Assembly: GCF_004362055.1 (NCBI RefSeq)
Contig: NZ_SNXB01000004.1
Span: 372,001-436,000, forward strand
DNA: 64,000 bases
Origin: Flavobacterium sp. 245
Lineage (GTDB): Bacteria > Bacteroidota > Bacteroidia > Flavobacteriales > Flavobacteriaceae
Reading direction: 5' to 3'
The translations under genes and the position numbers were made by a program. Under the pieces are notes generated by a model, which was not told the origin of the DNA, did not search any database, and worked only from the letters and a program-made list of their open reading frames with translations. This document shows, in pieces, positions 9,782 to 19,187 of this stretch (the stretch's first letter is position 1; the number at the start of each line of letters is the position of its first letter).

Positions 9782-10174
9782 ATGAAATTATTCAAATCAT
9801 TGCTTCTTTTAATCTTATTTCTCACAACAACACTTTCAATGGCTCAGAACAATCAAAACTTTGACTGTAAAATCCTTAAGGATATTAAATTAAAATATGC
9901 ACATAAAGAAGATGATCGCTCTTACATCATTATAAAGGGCAATAAACATGTTGAAAGTTTAGAAGATGGGAAATATTTCATAAAATCAGATCTGGAGTGG
10001 ATTAGTGACTGTGAATATAATGCAACAATGACAGAAATCACTTTGCCAAATTTCCCTTTCAAGCCGGGAGAAATTATGAAAGTAAAATTTGAAAAAATAA
10101 AGGATGGTTTTATTTATGGAACAGCCACTGTACGTAATCAAACCTTTCCTATAAAATATTTAATTATCAAGTAA
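9782..10174 (+). CDS. Small secreted hypothetical protein
   Basis: A 130-aa protein with a clear signal peptide (MKLFKSLLLLILFL...LSMAQ, cut near residue 21). The mature part of ~108 residues is charged and has no motif I recognise. It follows the hydrolase gene by 10 bp and is likely in the same operon. Confidence 0.65.
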   Translation: MKLFKSLLLLILFLTTTLSMAQNNQNFDCKILKDIKLKYAHKEDDRSYIIIKGNKHVESLEDGKYFIKSDLEWISDCEYNATMTEITLPNFPFKPGEIMKVKFEKIKDGFIYGTATVRNQTFPIKYLIIK

Positions 10175-10336
10175 AAATGCTTTTTCTATTCGCCGCTTCA
10201 TCAGGAAAATATAATATAAAAACTATCCGAATTGGCTTTTCTCTTATGAGATGAAAATCCCGAAACCAATTCAAAAAATTATGTAACCCTTTTCGGCTAT
10301 CCTCTTTATAACTTTACTTATATAAAATTACTACCT

Positions 10337-11221
10337 ATGAAAAAGTTATATTACTCAGCAAATGCCCTACTTCTATTGATGCTTGTTTTACTAGGTTCTT
10401 GTAAAAAAAGTGAAACTGTACATCTATCTGAAAATAAAAAAGAAAAAAAAGTAATTGAATACAAGAAACCTGCTTCTGCTATTTCTTATCAAATTCAAAA
10501 TACTAAAGAATGGCTAAAAATCAATGAAGCCGACAGCAGTAAAATGGATATTGCTTACGCTATAAACAGAACCGATAAAGCAAATTTCAAGAAACTGGAT
10601 TCTGTTGTAATTCCGACTGATTTTAGTGGTGATTTGGTTTATTATATGCCGTTTCCGCTTCATGTCGCTACTTTAGAAGAAGTTTCAAAAATTATTATTT
10701 TCTCCTATCCTACTCAAACTTTTGGTGCTTACGAAAATGGAAACCTAGTTTATACAGGACCAACAAACATGGGAAGAAAAAAAGATCCTACGCCAACCGG
10801 TTTGTTTTTTACCAATTGGAAAGCAGAAAAAACAACGAGCACCTTTAATGACGAATGGGATTTAAAATGGAATTTCAATATCGAAAATAAACTTGGAGTT
10901 GGTTTTCACCAATATGAATTACCAGGTTATCCAGCTTCACATTCCTGCTTAAGACTTCAGGAAAAAGATGCAAAATACCTGTATAAATTTGCCGATGAAT
11001 GGATTTTGAAAGACAGTGAAAATGTGAAAGTCAAAGGAACGCCAGTAATTGTTTTTGGAAGTTATAATTTTGACGGACCAAAACCTTGGTTTGAATTAGT
11101 GAATGATCCGAAAGCCTTAAATATTTCAGAATCGGAAATTGAAAGCCAGGTTCAGCCTTTTTTACAAAAGATTCTAGACAATCAAAAACTTAGAGAAGGA
11201 GATCAAACTCCAACGTCATAA
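10337..11221 (+). CDS. L,D-transpeptidase (YkuD) lipoprotein
   Basis: Probably crosslinks or modifies peptidoglycan in the periplasm. The 294-aa protein has a lipobox (LGSC, Cys22). Its YkuD catalytic core has H191 in GFHQYELPG and SHSCLRL at 201-207, with nucleophile C204 and R206. The usual SHGC is SHSC here, a conservative change. The glycine-rich strand before the site (MGRKKDPTPTGLF) is also typical. It stands alone and is followed by a hairpin terminator. Confidence 0.85.
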   Translation: MKKLYYSANALLLLMLVLLGSCKKSETVHLSENKKEKKVIEYKKPASAISYQIQNTKEWLKINEADSSKMDIAYAINRTDKANFKKLDSVVIPTDFSGDLVYYMPFPLHVATLEEVSKIIIFSYPTQTFGAYENGNLVYTGPTNMGRKKDPTPTGLFFTNWKAEKTTSTFNDEWDLKWNFNIENKLGVGFHQYELPGYPASHSCLRLQEKDAKYLYKFADEWILKDSENVKVKGTPVIVFGSYNFDGPKPWFELVNDPKALNISESEIESQVQPFLQKILDNQKLREGDQTPTS

Positions 11222-11529
11222 ATCTTCATTTATACATAAATATATCATTCTAAGATCAGCTAAAGCAATTGTTTTGGCTGATTTTTTTTTTTATACAAAT
11301 GCAATCTCACGCAAAGTCGCAAAGGCGCAAAGTTTATTTTCTCTCCGACTCCGCGACTTTGCGTGAAATAATTTAGCGCTCTTTGCGTAAAACTTAGCGA
11401 ACCTTGCGGTTAAAGAAAGACAAAACATAAAACCTGAAACAAAGAAAAGCTGAAACAAAATAAAAACAAAAAATAAATAAGCGAACGTTCATTTATTATT
11501 TATATCTTTGTACCGAAATAAATCATAAA
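11222..11529. other. Gene-free stretch with terminator, word-repeat hairpin and TetR promoter
   Basis: From left to right: an intrinsic terminator (AGATCAGC ... GCTGATTTTTTTTTT, 11253-11292); a 13-bp inverted repeat at 11308-11320 and 11353-11365, embedded in degenerate GCAAAG words; then a purine-rich tract leading to the operator and promoter of the tetR-type gene. No open reading frame of note. Confidence 0.6.
11483..11510 (+). promoter_or_regulatory. Promoter with palindromic operator upstream of TetR-family gene
   Basis: The palindrome GAACGTTC (11483-11490) lies 12 bp before a -7 element TATCTTTG (11503-11510), 19 bp before the ATG at 11530. A GAACGTTC-centred site beside the promoter is common for autoregulated TetR-family genes, so this is the likely operator for its own product. 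Confidence 0.6.
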
Positions 11530-12120
11530 ATGAGAACAAGAGATACCAATAAAGAAGAAATTGTAAAGCAAAAAGCAATAGAAATGCTGGTTTCACAAGG
11601 CGTAGAAGGCTTCGGAATGAATCGGCTCGCAAGAGAATGTGGGGTTTCTGTGGCAACACTTTACATTTATTATTCAGATAAAGAAGATTTGATAAAGAAA
11701 ATCGGAACTGAAATAGGCCAAAATTTCTTCGAAGAAATGTTGGTCGGATTTTCTTCAGAAATGTCTTTTGTTGACGGATTACACAAACAATGGGAAAACC
11801 GTTCAAATTACACGATTAATCATTCTCTCGAAACTTCCTGTTTTGAACTTTTAAAACATTCAACTTACGGAGATGCAATTCTAGCCGACATTACTTCCGA
11901 TTTCAGAGATGAAATGACAAAATTCATCACAAAATCGATTGAAAAAAAAGAACTTCTTCCTATGACATTTGAGATTTTCTGGAGCATTGCTTATGGATCT
12001 CTTTACTCGCTTTTAGAACTTCACAGAGAAGGAAAATCGATGTCTGGAAAGCCTTTTGTTTTCACAGACGAAATTAGAGAAGAAGCTTTTAATGTGGTTT
12101 TAAAGGCGCTTGTTCCTTAG
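11530..12120 (+). CDS. TetR/AcrR-family transcriptional regulator
   Basis: A 196-aa regulator. The N-terminal helix-turn-helix is MNRLARECGVSVATLYIYY (about residues 35-53), followed by a ligand-binding all-helical domain with TAAE-like C-terminal family features. It sits 38 bp upstream of the TetX-like monooxygenase on the same strand. The two are probably cotranscribed and the regulator likely controls both through the GAACGTTC site. Ligand unknown. Confidence 0.85.
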   Translation: MRTRDTNKEEIVKQKAIEMLVSQGVEGFGMNRLARECGVSVATLYIYYSDKEDLIKKIGTEIGQNFFEEMLVGFSSEMSFVDGLHKQWENRSNYTINHSLETSCFELLKHSTYGDAILADITSDFRDEMTKFITKSIEKKELLPMTFEIFWSIAYGSLYSLLELHREGKSMSGKPFVFTDEIREEAFNVVLKALVP

Positions 12121-12158
12121 TAAAATCAATATCAATCATAATATCATAATACAACAAA

Positions 12159-13304
12159 ATGAAAACTTCACTTATAGAAAATAAAAAAATTGCCATCATT
12201 GGTGGTGGCCCGGTCGGACTAACAACAGCTCGAATTTTACAAATTAATGACGCAGATGTTACAGTTTACGAAAGAGATAGCAATGCACAGGCCAGAACTT
12301 CAGGTGGAACTTTAGACATACATTCAGGCTCAGGACAATATGCGATTCAGAAAGCCGAATTGATGGAAGAATTTTATAAATATGCGCGTCCGACTGGCGA
12401 GAAAATGGCTGATATGCATGGAAATATCAATTCTGATGAAATGCCAGACGAAACAAATGCCTATTCAAGACCGGAAATTGACCGCAATGATCTGCGAAAA
12501 ATTATGCTTGAAAATCTTAAGGAAAATACAGTTGTTTGGGACAGCCAATTAACAAACATTGAAAAAGTAGAAAATCAATATTTTTTAGAATTTAAAAATG
12601 GTAAAACAGCAAAAGCAGATTTTGTCATTGTTGCAAATGGCGGAAGATCAAATGCTCGAAAATTTGTAAGCGATCAAGAACCACAACTTTCTGGAACTTA
12701 CATTATTCAGGGAGAAATTGTAAATCCAAACAAAGATTATCCAGAATTCAAACCCAAATATGGCAACGGAAATGTAATGGCAATGGGCGAGCAAAAAATG
12801 TTTTATACACATACTATGGGCGATGGCTCGGTGCATTTTGGAGTTTCTTTTAAAGCCGATGAAGATTGGGTTTTAAATAACAGAATCAATTTTGAAGATG
12901 ACAAAGCTGTGATTTCTTTTTTAAATGAAAAATTTAAAAACTGGAGTGATGATTACAAAAAATTCTTTTCTGTTTCGACTGAATTCTCAGGTTTACCGCT
13001 TAGATTGTTTTCACTGGAAGAGCCTTGGAAAGAACATTCAAACATTACGCTTGTTGGCGACGCCGCGCATTTAATGCCTCCTTTTGCAGGTGAAGGTGTA
13101 AATATGGGTTTATTTGATGCTTTTCATTTAACTGAAAACCTGACCAATGGAAAATTTGAAACAATTGATGATGCTATTGCTGATTATGAGAAAAAGATGT
13201 TTGGTTACGCATTGGAAGCACAGCGCATGACAAAAAAAATGGAAGATTTATTGCATTCTGATATTTCAGCTGCAGATATTTTGAATAGCCGAATTGACAA
13301 TTAA
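12159..13304 (+). CDS. FAD-dependent monooxygenase, TetX-like
   Basis: A class A flavin monooxygenase of 381 aa. It has the FAD dinucleotide fold IAIIGGGPVGLTTARIL at the N-terminus, the GGTLDIHSGSGQ segment, PEIDRNDLR, and the flavin-closing motif LVGDAAHLMPPFAGEGVN near residue 300. These follow the tetracycline-inactivating monooxygenase TetX closely along the whole length as I recall it, but many positions differ. Possible roles are tetracycline-type drug oxidation or oxidation of another aromatic. The adjacent TetR gene fits a drug- or metabolite-inducible unit. Confidence 0.82.
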   Translation: MKTSLIENKKIAIIGGGPVGLTTARILQINDADVTVYERDSNAQARTSGGTLDIHSGSGQYAIQKAELMEEFYKYARPTGEKMADMHGNINSDEMPDETNAYSRPEIDRNDLRKIMLENLKENTVVWDSQLTNIEKVENQYFLEFKNGKTAKADFVIVANGGRSNARKFVSDQEPQLSGTYIIQGEIVNPNKDYPEFKPKYGNGNVMAMGEQKMFYTHTMGDGSVHFGVSFKADEDWVLNNRINFEDDKAVISFLNEKFKNWSDDYKKFFSVSTEFSGLPLRLFSLEEPWKEHSNITLVGDAAHLMPPFAGEGVNMGLFDAFHLTENLTNGKFETIDDAIADYEKKMFGYALEAQRMTKKMEDLLHSDISAADILNSRIDN

Positions 13305-13434
13305 ACTATACAATTTCCATAGCTTAAAAAAAAGAATAATCTTACTTTCAAAGAAAACTATTCTACATGATTAAAGTCGTTTTAATTTATTATTTTCGTT
13401 TTAAATAAACGGAAAAAGCCGTTTGAAAGCACTT

Positions 13435-14268
13435 ATGAAAAAAATATTTCTACTTCTTTTTAGTTCTCTAACATTTCTAAGTTATAGTCAGTCGAATCAA
13501 GTTATAGACTTTAAATCAGGCTATTCTCCCGAAACCAGTTACCATCAAACAACAATTAATTCTTCAGACTATGAAGCTACTTATTCAGGATCAGAAAAGC
13601 TTTTAGAAAATTTAGAGAAAAATGGAGTGTCAAATCCGACTAAAATTAAAAACATTTTTAATATAGAAACACTTTCTAAAACTGGCAAAATAGATAAAAA
13701 TGGAAATTTTCCGATAACAATTGAGTATGTAAAATCTACTGATGCAAATGGAAAAACTATAATTCCAAACGGAACGTTGCTTTATGGTAAAACTTCATTA
13801 TTCAATATGCCTGAGATGGATTCAATTGTGGCAAAAGGCATGGATGAAAATTTGAAAAACACCATTTTTCAGATGGTTAAGAGCACTTTTTCACAATTGG
13901 TTATGCCACAAAAAAAATTAAAAATCGGTGAATCTTTTGTTCAGGAAAGCCCATTGGTAATACCAATTGCTGGAATTAGCATTGAAATGCTGATTACCAC
14001 AACGTACAGTTTAAAAAGTGTGAATTCTAAAAATGCTTTTTTTGATATCACCCAAATTTATACAATGAAAATGTCTGACAGCAGATTTGAAACGAAGGGA
14101 GCTGGCACTGGAAAGGGAGCATTAATTTATGATATTTCAAATCACTTTATAACCGAAAATAATTTAGCGATGGACTTTTATCTCGATTTAAAACATACCG
14201 ATTTTGCTTTGCAGCTAAAATCAAAAAGCGATTTTAAACAGACAGCGATAATAGCGAAAATCAAATAA
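13435..14268 (+). CDS. Secreted hypothetical protein
   Basis: A 277-aa protein with signal peptide (MKKIFLLLFSSLTFLSYSQ). I chose ATG 13435 over an upstream TTG because it begins the signal sequence cleanly. The mature part is rich in Ser/Thr/Asn and has no motif that I recognise; repeated beta-strand patterns suggest an extracytoplasmic domain. It ends at a shared bidirectional terminator. Confidence 0.6.
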   Translation: MKKIFLLLFSSLTFLSYSQSNQVIDFKSGYSPETSYHQTTINSSDYEATYSGSEKLLENLEKNGVSNPTKIKNIFNIETLSKTGKIDKNGNFPITIEYVKSTDANGKTIIPNGTLLYGKTSLFNMPEMDSIVAKGMDENLKNTIFQMVKSTFSQLVMPQKKLKIGESFVQESPLVIPIAGISIEMLITTTYSLKSVNSKNAFFDITQIYTMKMSDSRFETKGAGTGKGALIYDISNHFITENNLAMDFYLDLKHTDFALQLKSKSDFKQTAIIAKIK

Positions 14269-14270
14269 AA

Positions 14271-14300
14271 AAAGGCGTAAGATTTAAATCTTACGCCTTT
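14271..14300. terminator. Bidirectional terminator between secreted protein gene and guaB
   Basis: A perfect 30-bp palindrome (AAAGGCGTAAGATTT and its complement) with A tract on the left and T tract on the right, between two convergent genes. Confidence 0.88.
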
Positions 14301-14322
14301 TGTTTTATATAAAAACTAAAAA

Positions 14323-15795
14323 TTATCTAGAATAATTTGGAGCTTCTTTTGTAATAGTTACGTTATGAGGGTGACTTTCAGTAATTCCGCTTGACGTGAT
14401 TCTAACAAAACGTCCTGATTCTTGCAAAGTCGGAATATCTTTTGAACCACAGTATCCCATTCCGGCACGAAGACCACCAATAAACTGAAGCATACTTTCG
14501 TTTAATTCACCTTTATAAGGAACACGTCCAACAATTCCTTCTGGAACTAATTTTTTAACGTCATCTTCAACATCTTGAAAATAACGATCTTTAGAACCTG
14601 TTTGCATTGCCTCAACAGAACCCATTCCGCGGTATGATTTGAATTTTCTTCCTTCAAAAATAATAGTTTCTCCTGGAGATTCTTTAGTTCCAGCTAATAA
14701 TGAACCTAACATTACACAGTCAGCACCTGCAGCAATTGCTTTAGGAATATCTCCTGTGTAACGAATTCCACCATCAGCAATAACTGGTACGCCAGTTCCT
14801 TTGATAGCTGCAGCAACTTCTAAAACTGCTGAGAATTGAGGGAAACCAACACCTGCAACGATACGTGTAGTACAGATAGAACCAGGTCCGATTCCAACTT
14901 TTACACCATCAGCTCCATTTTCTACTAAATATTTAGCCGCTTCTGGAGTTGCAATGTTTCCAACAATTACATCTATTTGAGGGAATTTTGATTTTACTTC
15001 TTTTAAGGTATTCACAACACCTTCTGTATGCCCGTGTGCTGTATCGATAATAATTGCATCTACTCCAGCGTTTACTAAAGCTTCAGCTCTTTGAACCGCA
15101 TCTCCAGTAACTCCAATAGCTGCAGCAACTCTTAAACGTCCAAAAGAATCTTTATTTGCGATTGGTTTTTGAGTAAGTTTTGTAATATCTCTGAAAGTAA
15201 TTAAACCTACTAATTCATTTTTATCGTTTACAACTGGCAGTTTTTCAATTTTATGTCCTTGTAAAACTACTTCTGCTTGCTCTAGTGAAGTTCCTTCAGC
15301 AACAGTAACCAAGTTTTTACTTGTCATTACCTCAGCGATTGGTCTTGCACCATTTTTTTCGAAACGCAAGTCACGATTGGTTACAATTCCTTTTAAAATT
15401 CTGTTTTCGTCAACGATTGGAATACCGCCAATCCCGAATTCTTTCATAGCATTTTTAGCGTCAGCAATAGTAGAATTCATTGGCAAAGTTACCGGATCGA
15501 TAATCATTCCAGCTTCTGCACGCTTTACTTTTCTAACCTTTCCAGCTTGTTGCTCGATGGTCATATTTTTATGTAAAACACCAATTCCGCCTTCTTGCGC
15601 CATAGCAATTGCCATTGCACTTTCGGTTACTGTATCCATAGCTGCAGATACAATAGGAACGTTTAGTGTTATGTTTCTTGAAAATTTTGATTTGATACTC
15701 ACTTCGCGGGGAAGCACATTCGAGTAGTTAGGTACTAATAATACATCGTCGTAAGTTAAACCTTCGCCGATAATCTTGGAGTTGTGTGCTATCAT
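14323..15795 (-). CDS. guaB: Inosine-5'-monophosphate dehydrogenase
   Basis: Oxidises IMP to XMP with NAD, the first step toward GMP. The 490-aa length is normal. After the N-terminal barrel start ([14 protein letters not shown]), a CBS-domain pair occupies about residues 95-210. The catalytic loop [15 protein letters not shown] carries the nucleophile Cys. The mobile flap and YRGMGS segment are present. A TATATTTG promoter element lies upstream on the minus strand. Confidence 0.97.
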   Translation of the reverse strand: MIAHNSKIIGEGLTYDDVLLVPNYSNVLPREVSIKSKFSRNITLNVPIVSAAMDTVTESAMAIAMAQEGGIGVLHKNMTIEQQAGKVRKVKRAEAGMIIDPVTLPMNSTIADAKNAMKEFGIGGIPIVDENRILKGIVTNRDLRFEKNGARPIAEVMTSKNLVTVAEGTSLEQAEVVLQGHKIEKLPVVNDKNELVGLITFRDITKLTQKPIANKDSFGRLRVAAAIGVTGDAVQRAEALVNAGVDAIIIDTAHGHTEGVVNTLKEVKSKFPQIDVIVGNIATPEAAKYLVENGADGVKVGIGPGSICTTRIVAGVGFPQFSAVLEVAAAIKGTGVPVIADGGIRYTGDIPKAIAAGADCVMLGSLLAGTKESPGETIIFEGRKFKSYRGMGSVEAMQTGSKDRYFQDVEDDVKKLVPEGIVGRVPYKGELNESMLQFIGGLRAGMGYCGSKDIPTLQESGRFVRITSSGITESHPHNVTITKEAPNYSR

Positions 15796-15821
15796 GGTGC
15801 AATTTCTAGTTGAATTGCGTG

Positions 15822-15829
15822 CAAATATA
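15822..15829 (-). promoter_or_regulatory. -7 promoter element of guaB
   Basis: On the minus strand this reads TATATTTG, matching TAnnTTTG, 27 bp before the guaB ATG at 15795. Confidence 0.55.
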
Positions 15830-15902
15830 GTGAATAAATTGGTAACTTGAATACTAACTAATTCATAAAATTGTATTTACACGAATCATCTTACAAAAAT
15901 TT

Positions 15903-16050
15903 AAAACCTAGCCCAGATTGAAATGGAAAGCCACGAAAAGCTAAAAAACATTTTTTTTTGGTTTAAAAAAGCGACCAGCGGAAGCTCTTTTTAAACCTTG
16001 AAAAAAAGTTTTTTAGCTCGAGTGCTTGAAATGTACAGCTGGAAATTGCT
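15903..16050 (+). ncRNA. Nested-hairpin structured element, flavo-1-like
   Basis: The + strand starts with CCTAGCCCAGATTGAAATGG. It can fold with outer stem 15939-15949 to 16008-16018 (11 bp perfect) and inner stem 15960-15969 to 15988-15997 (10 bp perfect), capped by AGC...AGCT pairing. It ends with AGCTGGAAATTGCTTCT. The CTAGCCC start and AGCTGGAAATxGCTxCT end are signatures I associate with a repeated structured element in Flavobacteria, possibly the flavo-1 RNA motif. Strand and name are uncertain. Confidence 0.4.
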
Positions 16051-16082
16051 TCTAATTATTATTTTAGAAGTAAGAAAAAAAA

Positions 16083-17483
16083 TTACTCTTCTTTGTCTTG
16101 AAAAACAAAATTTATACCAACCTGAAACGCTGCACTGCTGGCTTTTGAGACATCTTTATATTCTAAAACATTATTTGCCAAAGCATAAATATTTAGTTTC
16201 CAAATAGTCCCGGAGAGTCCCAAACCAATGTTTGTACTCGAAAATGTATCGAACGTGTAAGTTGCTTTTAAATCTAATTTTTCAAAAATATTTCTTTTGT
16301 AAAAAGCAGTTAGAGCAACAAGCGGCTCTCTTGGTGCCGACATTGCAAAAAACTGAATTCCGGCTGCATTTTTATATCGATCTTTTGCTTGTTCTTTACA
16401 GTTGCAGTCTTCATTTGAACGAGACTTTCCAAATGAATATTCAACAGATGTATATATTTTTGTTGGACGCCAAGTGGTATATTTATTATATAATGTATCG
16501 CGGGGAATTGCTTTTTTAAATTCATCAAAAACATTTTCTGGATCATCTGGATTCATAAAATCAGGATTTGCACCTTGATATTGATACGTTCCTTTATAGG
16601 TCAGGGTTTCAATATCTTTTGACTGTTTTACAAAACCAAGATCAATTACACTGGCTGTTACCTGAAGATTTTCTTTTAAATAATAGGTTACTCCAGCATC
16701 TAGGCCTAAACCCAAACTTCCGTTGAAAAAAGTATTATGTGCAATATCTTCTGCAATATTTCCATCATATTCATCTTTTGTAAAAGGAGCAATTCCAGAA
16801 GTTTTAAGCTCTAAATTAGATGAAATAATTTGATTATAAAGATTAGGTGTTCCCGGTTCTTGATTGGTATATATAAAACCTGAATTGTGAGTCGAAACTG
16901 CATTTGCACCGCTGGAATAAAGTTTAGCACGACCTCCAAGAACTAATTTGTCATTCAGTTTTTTATGAAAACCTACATGAAAAACGGAAAGAACTTCCGC
17001 TTTAACATTCAGATCGTCCAGATGAAACATCCTCCCAATGTAATCTTTGTTGCCATCTAAAGCCAATATTGCCAAATCTTTAGGCATATACATAAAAAAA
17101 TCAAATTCCTGATAAAGTCCAAAAGAAATATAAGAACGGCTTTCTCTCCCACCAACTCTGAATCCGCCAGAGAATATTTCCAACTGTTCATTCGTAACTA
17201 CTTTATCATTTCGCGAAGATTTATTGACAACATCTCTCACTTTGGCATTAAAATCAACTCCGTTATCTGCAAATAAATCATAAGCTGAAAAACTGCTCGA
17301 TCCTGTATTAAGAGAAACTCCAGACAATACTGGAAAACCAAAATAAAATTTATAAGAAACGTCGGCACCGGGATTTACCAATGAAGATTGAGGAATTGTA
17401 GTAAAATTGTACAGCACTTCCTTATTTTGAGAAAAACAAGAAAACTGCAAAAGGAGTCCCAAAACTAAATGTTTTATCCTCAT
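16083..17483 (-). CDS. DUF5723-type outer-membrane beta-barrel protein
   Basis: A 466-aa protein with a short signal peptide (ending CFSQ) and a long series of alternating, aromatic-capped beta strands, ending in a final strand AFQVGINFVF. Length, GRAKLYSSG and the NPGADVSYKFY-like start match DUF5723/PorP-like barrels of Bacteroidota, which have no settled function. Its start codon overlaps the stop of the upstream lipoprotein gene by 4 bp (ATGA), so the two are translationally coupled and likely act together in the envelope. Confidence 0.75.
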   Translation of the reverse strand: MRIKHLVLGLLLQFSCFSQNKEVLYNFTTIPQSSLVNPGADVSYKFYFGFPVLSGVSLNTGSSSFSAYDLFADNGVDFNAKVRDVVNKSSRNDKVVTNEQLEIFSGGFRVGGRESRSYISFGLYQEFDFFMYMPKDLAILALDGNKDYIGRMFHLDDLNVKAEVLSVFHVGFHKKLNDKLVLGGRAKLYSSGANAVSTHNSGFIYTNQEPGTPNLYNQIISSNLELKTSGIAPFTKDEYDGNIAEDIAHNTFFNGSLGLGLDAGVTYYLKENLQVTASVIDLGFVKQSKDIETLTYKGTYQYQGANPDFMNPDDPENVFDEFKKAIPRDTLYNKYTTWRPTKIYTSVEYSFGKSRSNEDCNCKEQAKDRYKNAAGIQFFAMSAPREPLVALTAFYKRNIFEKLDLKATYTFDTFSSTNIGLGLSGTIWKLNIYALANNVLEYKDVSKASSAAFQVGINFVFQDKEE

Positions 17484-18031
17484 TGGATCTCAAAATAAGC
17501 GGTTGCACTTGATCGTAACTTTAAGTTTCCTAAACTGTTTTCGTCTAGCGGGGTACCAGACATCATTAGGACAACAAAACCAATTCTCTCGGTTTGTTTT
17601 AAAAGTTCTAATCTTTGATTTTCAAAAACTACAGTAGGATATGTAATAACGTTTGGACTTCCTTTATAAGCGGGCACACTAAAAGTTTGAGTCACAAGAA
17701 TTTCATCTTTTGAATTTAGAAGCAGCATGTTTATTACAAAACCGCGCTCAATAGTGTTATCGATTTCGACATTAAATTCAGCTTTGCTTAAATAATCTTT
17801 AAGAAACTGTTTTTTAAAAACGTCAAAATATCTGGAATCAAAACCAATCTGATTGCCACCATTATCTGCTAATTCATTTGCGGGAACATCAAAATAGACG
17901 AGATTGGCAACAAAAACAGGTTCCAATTTTAAATCTTTCACCTGATCAAAATCTAAATCACTTGAACATGAAAAGAACAAGGTCGCTACTGCAAAAATCT
18001 TTAGAATACTATTGATGCAATTCAATTTCAT
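17480..18031 (-). CDS. Hypothetical lipoprotein paired with beta-barrel gene
   Basis: 183 aa with lipobox FFSC (Cys near residue 22), so it is probably anchored in the outer membrane. The mature domain has strands such as VFVANLVYFDVPA and a C-terminal ATAYFEIQ strand. It has no recognised family. It is the first gene of a two-gene operon with the DUF5723 barrel, with a 4-bp overlap, suggesting a barrel-lipoprotein partnership. Confidence 0.7.
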   Translation of the reverse strand: MKLNCINSILKIFAVATLFFSCSSDLDFDQVKDLKLEPVFVANLVYFDVPANELADNGGNQIGFDSRYFDVFKKQFLKDYLSKAEFNVEIDNTIERGFVINMLLLNSKDEILVTQTFSVPAYKGSPNVITYPTVVFENQRLELLKQTERIGFVVLMMSGTPLDENSLGNLKLRSSATAYFEIQ

Positions 18032-18110
18032 GGTTGAAAGAATTTAAAATAATAGTAACAACTGGGGACTGTTGCTTTTATTGCTTAGATAAGTAAATAT
18101 AAGATTTTTT

Positions 18111-18977
18111 TTAATGAAACTTACCAAATAATTTTGAAGCTTCATTATAAGCGCTTTCAAAACTTAACGAATTTAAGCCTGTTATTTTTTTATTGGCAGT
18201 AAAATACGAAACTAGTTTTTCTGTAGGCATGTTTCCTGTCAATTTATCTGTTGCCATAGGACAACCTCCAAATCCTTGAATCGCACCGTCAAAACGTGTA
18301 CATCCAGCTTTTGCTGCAGCATCAATCTTTTCGAACCAGCTTTCTGGGGTAGTATGCAAATGAGCTCCAAACTCAATTTGAGGATATTTCGGAATTAAAT
18401 TAGAAAAAAGATACGTAATTACATCTGGTGTAGAACTTCCTACGGTATCTGAAAGCGATAAAATTTTAGCGCCCATTCCGGCCAATTTTTCGGTCCACTC
18501 TCCTACAATTTCAACATTCCAAGGATCTCCATATGGATTTCCAAAACCCATTGAAAGATAAGTCACCACTTCTTTATTTTTTTTATCGGCAATCTCCAGA
18601 ATTTCTTCTAAAGTAATCAGCGATTCGGCAATGGTTTTATGTGTATTACGCATCTGAAAATTTTCAGATATCGAAAAAGGAAATCCTAAATACTGAATAG
18701 ATTCAAATTCTGAAGCTAAAGCCGCCCCTTGTGTATTGGCAATTATAGAAAGTAATTTACTCGAAGTCTGCGAAAGATCCAGCTGTGCTAAAACTTCGGC
18801 GGTATCCTGCATTTGCGGAATTGCTTTTGGAGATACAAAACTTCCAAAATCAATGGTATCAAAACCTACGCGAAGCAATGCCTGAATATAAGTAACCTTA
18901 TTTTTTGTTGGAATAAAATCCTTGATGCCTTGCATAGCATCCCGCGGACATTCGATAATCTTGATTTCTTTATTCAA
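18111..18977 (-). CDS. mvaB: Hydroxymethylglutaryl-CoA lyase
   Basis: Cleaves HMG-CoA to acetyl-CoA and acetoacetate in leucine degradation. Homology starts at IKIIECPRDAMQGI. The DRE-TIM barrel shows SFVSPKAIPQM, SLSDTVGSSTP, GAHLHTT (metal-binding HxH) and FDGAIQGFGGCPMA with the catalytic Cys loop. The frame is open further upstream to 19106, but that extension overlaps a block of operator palindromes and encodes a foreign hydrophobic stretch. I therefore place the start at TTG 18977 (M-N-K-E-I-K). It is divergent from the SatD gene. Confidence 0.85.
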   Translation of the reverse strand: MNKEIKIIECPRDAMQGIKDFIPTKNKVTYIQALLRVGFDTIDFGSFVSPKAIPQMQDTAEVLAQLDLSQTSSKLLSIIANTQGAALASEFESIQYLGFPFSISENFQMRNTHKTIAESLITLEEILEIADKKNKEVVTYLSMGFGNPYGDPWNVEIVGEWTEKLAGMGAKILSLSDTVGSSTPDVITYLFSNLIPKYPQIEFGAHLHTTPESWFEKIDAAAKAGCTRFDGAIQGFGGCPMATDKLTGNMPTEKLVSYFTANKKITGLNSLSFESAYNEASKLFGKFH

Positions 18978-19051
18978 AACTTTTTCTTTTGTAGAGGCTA
19001 AGTTAGTTTCTTTTTTAAAGAAATAAAAGCAATTTAACCACAATCCAAAAT

Positions 19052-19155
19052 TATTACACAAAACCGCAATAACATAAAAAATTACCAAAAAGCGTAATAA
19101 CTGCAAATATTACCAAAAAGCGTAATAATAAAAAATATTACTTATATTTGTAATA
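19052..19155. promoter_or_regulatory. Four phased operator palindromes, TATTAC-N8-GTAATA, 28-bp period
   Basis: Four 20-bp palindromes occur at 19052-19071 (one mismatch in the right arm), 19080-19099 (one mismatch in the left arm), 19108-19127 (perfect) and 19136-19155 (perfect). Start-to-start spacing is exactly 28 bp each time. The last overlaps a -7 promoter element TATATTTG (19143-19150) ahead of the SatD gene. This is what a cooperatively bound, autoregulatory operator looks like; the SatD protein with its C-terminal helix-turn-helix is the obvious candidate binder. Confidence 0.75.
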
Positions 19156-19187
19156 GAAAGTTTATTATTTTTTAATTATATTTGGTT

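Noticed and set aside
18978..19106. 43-residue N-terminal extension of HMG-CoA lyase
   Set aside because: It overlaps two operator palindromes, is hydrophobic unlike the family, and homology begins only after the TTG at 18977.
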